DNA from: an uncultured cyanobacterium
GTDB taxonomy: Bacteria > Cyanobacteriota > Cyanobacteriia > PCC-6307 > Cyanobiaceae
Length of the DNA: 11,644 nucleotides
Direction: 5' to 3'
Assembly (NCBI GenBank): GCA_903928835.1
Contig: CAIYSK010000059.1
Span: 1 to 11,644 of the forward strand
The first letter of the stretch is position 1; each line of letters opens with the position of its first letter. The position numbers were made by a program, and so were the translations under genes. The notes under the pieces were generated by a model, which worked only from the letters and a program-made list of their open reading frames with translations, had not been told where the DNA came from and ran no database searches. This document shows positions 7,832 through 11,644 of this stretch, one piece after another.

Positions 7832-9244
7832 TCAACAAACAGGGAAGAAAACCGTGAGGCCGCTGCCATTGCGTTCGGTGAGCCTTCCACCGAGCCGTTC
7901 GAACAACCGCTGGGTGGCCTGGCGGCTGAGCTGCAGGCTGCCGGTGGCGGGATTCCAGCTCAGAACGGGGCCCACCAATTCCCGATGATGGCCAGGATCG
8001 CTCTGATGGCCAGGCTCGCCCCTCAGCTTTGGGCTGAGGTCGTGGCTGAGGTGGAGTTTGAGCTTGGCACCAGCGGGTTGCAGGGCAAGGCGCACGGTGC
8101 TGCCGGACGGCAGGCTGCGGCTGAAGCGATCAATCAGACCGCCCAGCATGGTTTCGAGCCGGGCCGGATCGCTGAGCACAGGAGGCAGACCGGGTTCAAT
8201 CTGCAGCTCCAGCACCAGATCCCGCCGGGCCAACTGCCGTTGCCAAAGCGCCTCCAATTGCCTGAGCAGTTCGCTGAGATCGGTGCGGGCCAGGGCATCG
8301 CGTTCCAGGGGATCTTCGCTACCGGGTTGGCGCTGGAGCTCGGCGGCCAAAAAGATCAGACCAAAGCGATCAATTTGTTCACTGCATTCGCCATCAATTT
8401 GCTCGAGCCGGTGACGGGCGATGGCGGGCAGATCGCCGCGCTTCAGCAAGGAGCGGATCAGGGTGCGGATTGTCGCCAAGGGGGTGCGCACCTCGTGGGT
8501 CAGGGCTTCCAGCAGGGCCAGCTCACTGCTGATCGCTTTGGAGGAGAAGGGTTTAGACGCTGCTTCATGGCCGCCATGGACAAGCGGCTGCAAGGTCACG
8601 CTGGGAGCGATGGCGGCTAGGCGTTCGGCCATCCGCGGCCAAAAGCGCAGCACCAATTGTTCGTCGCTGCGGAGGGAGCCAAGCCCCTGGAGGGCCGTGC
8701 GCAGGGCTTGGGCCGCCTCTGGATCGCTGGATTGCAACCGTTCGTTGATCAGGCTCAGGGCCGCCGAGAGCACCTGGGGGTCGAAGCGCACCACCAAGCG
8801 CCGGGCCTGGGGCGGTCCGTCCAGGCAAAGGGCGGCTTGGACGGTGGGTGTGATCACCAGGAGCAGGGGGTCAGTTCCGTCCTCTTCCGCCAAGGCAAGG
8901 CGCTGGAAGCCGCCGCTTGGTAGGGCGTTAGCTGAGGATGCCCGGGTTCCAGGCAGCAGGCTCGAGGCTGCCGGCAACAGATCTCCTAATTCGGAAGGGG
9001 CCCAGACCCATCCCTGCAGCTGTTGGAGGAGGCCTGGTTCGTAGAGGGCGGGCAACGGTGCGGCCAGCCAAATTCCCTCGAGGGAGGGCTGGGAAAGCAG
9101 GAGGTCGTCTTGCAGGGTTGCGAGGGCGGCCCACCATTGGCGCCGCACGCTGTCTTCATTGCCCACTCCCACGGGCACCCCTTCGGCCAATAGCTGGCGC
9201 AGACAATTCAGGCTGGTGCCGGGGCTGGGAGCAGATCTCACCAT
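7832..9244 (-). CDS. Soluble sensor histidine kinase-like protein with degenerate ATPase domain
   Basis: Two-component signalling protein, ligand and partner unknown. From the ATG at 9242-9244 it has 470 residues and no membrane segments. Residues 1 to about 170 form an uncharacterised input region; a stretch around 110-170 (G-G-F-Q-R-L-A-L then L-L-L-V-I-T-P-T-V-Q and V-V-R-F-D-P) has a pattern I associate with cyanobacterial soluble kinases. The dimerisation/phospho-acceptor box A-L-T-H-E-V-R-T-P-L is intact, with His250. In the C-terminal HATPase-like domain, P-V-L-S-D-P-A-R-L is recognisable. The N-box asparagine is replaced (D-R-F where D-N-A is usual), no D-x-G-x-G box is visible, and only the last strands (E-R-L-G-G-R-L, T-V-F-F-P-V) look normal. 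It may be a pseudokinase or phosphatase. It overlaps rodA by 7 nt. A GTG at 9284-9286 would add 14 residues and deepen the overlap. Confidence 0.82.
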   Translation of the reverse strand: MVRSAPSPGTSLNCLRQLLAEGVPVGVGNEDSVRRQWWAALATLQDDLLLSQPSLEGIWLAAPLPALYEPGLLQQLQGWVWAPSELGDLLPAASSLLPGTRASSANALPSGGFQRLALAEEDGTDPLLLVITPTVQAALCLDGPPQARRLVVRFDPQVLSAALSLINERLQSSDPEAAQALRTALQGLGSLRSDEQLVLRFWPRMAERLAAIAPSVTLQPLVHGGHEAASKPFSSKAISSELALLEALTHEVRTPLATIRTLIRSLLKRGDLPAIARHRLEQIDGECSEQIDRFGLIFLAAELQRQPGSEDPLERDALARTDLSELLRQLEALWQRQLARRDLVLELQIEPGLPPVLSDPARLETMLGGLIDRFSRSLPSGSTVRLALQPAGAKLKLHLSHDLSPKLRGEPGHQSDPGHHRELVGPVLSWNPATGSLQLSRQATQRLFERLGGRLTERNGSGLTVFFPVC

Positions 9245-10515
9245 GGGGATTTGGTCGGTTGGCCCCGCCGCGCCACCGAGGCACACAGGCCCACCGCCAT
9301 GAAGTTGAGGAGCATGGCTGAACGGCCATAGCTCATCCAGGGCAGGGGGATGCCGGTGACCGGGCCCAGGCCAATGGTCATCGAAATGTTGATGACAACC
9401 TGAAACATCAGCATGCCGGCCACACCAATCACCACCAAGGATTCGAAATCGCTACGGGCTTTGCCAGCGATTTGCAGCAGGCGCCATAGCAACAGGCCAT
9501 AGGCAGTGATTAACAGCACACAGCCAAGAAAACCCAGCTCTTCTCCCATGGCACTGAAGATGAAATCGGTGTGCTGTTCAGGGATGAACTGCAGTTTTGT
9601 GAGGTGGCCATGGAGCAGGCCCGTGCCGAAGAGTTGGCCGGAGCCAATGCCAATCTTGCTTTGCATCAGGTGATATCCCGCCCCCAGCGGGTCCTTGGCG
9701 GGATCGAGAAACACCAGCAGCCGATCGCGCTGGTAATCCTTCAACCCATGCATCCAGAGGTAGGGAGTGATCAGGGCGAAGAGCCCCTGGATCGCCACCA
9801 CCACGGCCACGGCTGGTCGCTTCCAGGGGAGCGATCGCCAGGCCAGATAGGCCATCAGGGGGATCCAGCCGGCCAGGATCCAGGGCACGGTGCCCGCCAG
9901 AACCGCCGTGATCAGGGGTGAGAGCAGCAGCACTAGCCAGCTCAGGGGCATCCCAGCCCAAAACAGCATCACCAGCAGCAGGGTGCCAAACACCAGGGAG
10001 GTGCCGAGGTCGGGCTGGATGAACACGAGAATCCAGGGCAGTCCGATCAGGGCTGTCGGCCTGACCAGATCCACGGGCCGCTCGATGGGAAACCGCGAGA
10101 GTACCCCTGCTAGCAGCAGAATCGCCGCCAGCTTGGCGAATTCCGAAGGCTGCACATGGAAGCCCGCGATGCTGATCCAGCGCTGGGCTCCGAGCGCTGA
10201 GGTGCCCACAAAGCGAACGGCAAGCAGGCTGACCACGGTGAGCCCATAGAGCGGGCCCAGCAGGGCGTTGAGGCGTTCAAGGGGAATCTTGGCCAGGATC
10301 AAGGCCAAGACCATCCCAACGGCGGCCGTGATCCAGTGGTCGTACCAGTCGGCATAGGTCGCCTGGCGCTGGGTGCTGGCGATCAGGCCCCCGGCCAGGC
10401 AGGTGATTCCCAAGGGGACTCCCCACAGAATCTTGTCGACCCCATTGAGCCAGCCCCGGCGGGTGCGATCTCCACCGGCAAACATCCCTTTGCGCCGGGC
10501 CAACAGGCTCACCAT
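9238..10515 (-). CDS. rodA: SEDS-family peptidoglycan polymerase RodA
   Basis: Inner-membrane glycosyltransferase that polymerises lipid II during side-wall growth together with a class B penicillin-binding protein. The 425-residue protein has about ten hydrophobic segments after a basic N-terminal tail (about 1-22). Family motifs are G-A-Q-R-W-I-S-I (109-116), Q-P-S-E-F-A-K-L (122-129), Q-P-D-L-G-T-S-L (167-174), Y-Q-R-D-R-L-L-V-F-L-D-P (261-272), G-A-G-Y-H-L-M-Q-S-K-I-G-I-G-S-G (278-293), I-P-E-Q-H-T-D-F-I-F (311-320) and T-G-I-P-L-P-W-M-S-Y-G (387-397). The aspartate of H-T-D-F-I-F lies in the extracytoplasmic loop important for polymerase activity. The Q-R-D-R-L-L-V-F and H-T-D-F-I-F patterns favour RodA over FtsW. 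The usual S-Y-G-G-S is S-Y-G-R-S here. The ATG lies 5 nt after the mrp stop; a second ATG at residue 11 is possible. Confidence 0.93.
   Translation of the reverse strand: MVSLLARRKGMFAGGDRTRRGWLNGVDKILWGVPLGITCLAGGLIASTQRQATYADWYDHWITAAVGMVLALILAKIPLERLNALLGPLYGLTVVSLLAVRFVGTSALGAQRWISIAGFHVQPSEFAKLAAILLLAGVLSRFPIERPVDLVRPTALIGLPWILVFIQPDLGTSLVFGTLLLVMLFWAGMPLSWLVLLLSPLITAVLAGTVPWILAGWIPLMAYLAWRSLPWKRPAVAVVVAIQGLFALITPYLWMHGLKDYQRDRLLVFLDPAKDPLGAGYHLMQSKIGIGSGQLFGTGLLHGHLTKLQFIPEQHTDFIFSAMGEELGFLGCVLLITAYGLLLWRLLQIAGKARSDFESLVVIGVAGMLMFQVVINISMTIGLGPVTGIPLPWMSYGRSAMLLNFMAVGLCASVARRGQPTKSPW
9831..9838. repeat. HIP1-type octamer GCGATCGC
   Basis: One copy of the highly iterated palindrome 1 octamer, common in many cyanobacterial genomes, lies inside rodA. 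It is the only copy I noticed, which fits the low HIP1 density of alpha-cyanobacteria. No specific function at this position is implied. Confidence 0.6.
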
Positions 10516-10520
10516 GGCGT

Positions 10521-11639
10521 TCAGCCTGGCATCAAGACATGACTCCGTAGCCCTTGGGCAAGGCCCATAAAAGCCTGTGCTGTCTGGGAGTCGGGAGCGG
10601 AGAGCACCACGGGCCTGCCGCTATCGCCGCCTTCGCGCACAGGCATTTCCAGGGGTAATTCAGCGAGCAAAGGCACATCCGCTTCGGCGGCCAGGCTGGC
10701 ACCGCCACCGCTGCCAAAGATCGGATACCGCTTCTCGGGCGCATCAGGGGGGATGAACGCGCTCATGTTCTCCACCACGCCGAGCACGGCAACGCCCATT
10801 TGCAAGAACATCGCCAGCCCGCGCCGGGCATCCTGCAGGGAGACCTGCTGGGGTGTGGTCACGATGATCACTCCAGCCATCGGTACGGCCTGGGCCAGGC
10901 TGAGCTGGGCATCGCCAGTTCCTGGGGGGAGGTCAACTACCACCACATCCCGTTCTCCCCAGGCCACTTGGTAGAGAAATTGGCGGATGATCCCGTTCAG
11001 CATCGGGCCTCGCCAGATCACCGGCTGGTTCTCGGCGATCAGCAGGCCCATCGACACCATCGCAATCCCGCAGGTCTCGATGGGGATGAGCACTTGGCTT
11101 GCCCCTTCCCCTTCCACCTCAGGTGTGCGGTCGGCCACGCCGAGCATGGTGGGGGCGTTGGGTCCGTAGATATCCGCATCGAGGAGCCCCACCCGCAGGC
11201 CGCTGGCGGCAAGGGCGCAGGCCAGGTTGACGGCCACGGTGCTTTTGCCCACCCCACCTTTGCCGCTACTCACGGCAATCCCCTGCTTGACCCCGGCAAT
11301 GGGTTGGCGTTCGGGCACCTGGCCATGGCCCCCCGCTCCATGACCACTGGCACCATGGCCGGCAGCGCCGATCGGGGCGGCGCCGGCAGGCTGGCCCACT
11401 TCGATTTGGACGTCGTCGATGCCATCGAGGCCAAGCAACGCCTGCTTGATCTCCTGGGCAATTTGGGCCTGTTGGCTTTGGGCGAATCCCGGCAGGGCAA
11501 GGCGCACCAAGGCCCGCTCGCCTTGGAGCCGGGGGTCTTGAAGCCAACCCAGCTCCAGCAGGCTGCGGCCACTGCCTGCGTCCTTGACGACCTCGAGGGC
11601 TACACGGGCCTGCTCAACGGACGGCATGGAGACTGGCAT
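10521..11639 (-). CDS. mrp: Mrp/NBP35-family Fe-S cluster carrier ATPase
   Basis: Mrp (ApbC) proteins bind and transfer Fe-S clusters to target apoproteins, using a deviant P-loop ATPase; cytosolic dimer. The 372-residue protein has an N-terminal MIP18/DUF59-like domain (about 8-85), a Gly/His-rich linker (about 84-112), and the ATPase domain. Walker A is S-G-K-G-G-V-G-K-S-T (125-134), followed by D-A-D-I-Y-G-P-N-A-P (154-163), Walker B V-V-V-V-D-L-P-P-G-T-G-D (232-243), and V-E-N-M-S (289-293). After V-E-N-M-S the enterobacterial-type CxxC is replaced by A-F-I-P-P-D-A-P, as I recall for cyanobacterial Mrp proteins. The linker carries three G-H-G units with histidines at 95, 100 and 105. The ATG at 11637-11639 is five bases from the window edge, so its ribosome-binding site cannot be judged; a second ATG at codon 5 is equally possible. 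rodA follows after 5 nt. Confidence 0.95.
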   Translation of the reverse strand: MPVSMPSVEQARVALEVVKDAGSGRSLLELGWLQDPRLQGERALVRLALPGFAQSQQAQIAQEIKQALLGLDGIDDVQIEVGQPAGAAPIGAAGHGASGHGAGGHGQVPERQPIAGVKQGIAVSSGKGGVGKSTVAVNLACALAASGLRVGLLDADIYGPNAPTMLGVADRTPEVEGEGASQVLIPIETCGIAMVSMGLLIAENQPVIWRGPMLNGIIRQFLYQVAWGERDVVVVDLPPGTGDAQLSLAQAVPMAGVIIVTTPQQVSLQDARRGLAMFLQMGVAVLGVVENMSAFIPPDAPEKRYPIFGSGGGASLAAEADVPLLAELPLEMPVREGGDSGRPVVLSAPDSQTAQAFMGLAQGLRSHVLMPG

Positions 11640-11644
11640 CTGGG

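Noticed and set aside
9284..9286. GTG as the start of the sensor kinase gene
   Set aside because: It would overlap rodA by 49 nt, whereas the ATG at 9242-9244 gives a 7-nt overlap. Not excluded.
1..11644. Mobile element, CRISPR array, toxin-antitoxin pair, defence system or other undescribed multi-gene system
   Set aside because: No transposase, integrase, repeat array or terminal repeats were seen. The tRNA has no integrated element next to it, and every long frame is explained by conserved core genes.

Overview
The window reads as a GC-rich (by eye above 60% G+C) chromosomal core segment of a unicellular alpha-cyanobacterium of the marine or freshwater Synechococcus/Cyanobium group. This rests on psaD (photosystem I), a cyanobacterial-type glutamate-cysteine ligase, a PEP carboxylase of about 1,000 residues, a cyanobacterial Mrp lacking the usual CxxC, and a gene order that I recall from picocyanobacterial genomes (mrp, rodA, sensor kinase, psaD, trpE, gshA, ppc, acetyltransferase, tRNA-Arg, recF). 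I cannot assign a species.

Layout. All protein genes lie on the minus strand, so transcription runs from high to low coordinates; only the tRNA is on the plus strand. Block 1 (11639 to 9244/7832): mrp (Fe-S carrier/assembly ATPase), rodA (SEDS peptidoglycan polymerase) and a soluble sensor histidine kinase-like gene, packed with a 5-nt gap and then a 7-nt overlap. Block 2: psaD, 78 nt after the kinase gene, closed by a strong intrinsic terminator. Block 3 (7232 to 1000): trpE, gshA, ppc and a small GNAT-fold gene, with a 10-nt gap, a 4-nt ATGA overlap and a 38-nt gap. Block 4: tRNA-Arg(CCG) on the plus strand with its own terminator, facing away from recF, which runs off the left edge without its C-terminus.

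How the genes fit together. Block 3 combines chorismate use (TrpE), the first step of glutathione synthesis (GshA) and anaplerotic oxaloacetate formation (Ppc), all metabolic functions feeding amino acids and redox buffering. Block 1 combines Fe-S delivery, side-wall synthesis and signalling. PsaD is the stromal docking subunit of photosystem I.

The window is mostly ordinary core genome and I found no mobile element, CRISPR array, defence island or undescribed multi-gene system. The points that deserve a second look are: (i) recF has no ATG, GTG or TTG that would keep its first strand; (ii) the psaD-trpE junction packs a perfect 7-bp inverted repeat, a TATAAA box and a terminator hairpin into about 50 bp, arranged so that a transcript started at that box would lose the 5' arm of the hairpin; (iii) the sensor kinase keeps its phospho-acceptor box but has lost its ATP-binding N-box asparagine and G1 box; (iv) Mrp carries a period-5 GHG repeat in its linker and no CxxC; (v) the GNAT protein has lost the acetyl-CoA pyrophosphate loop.
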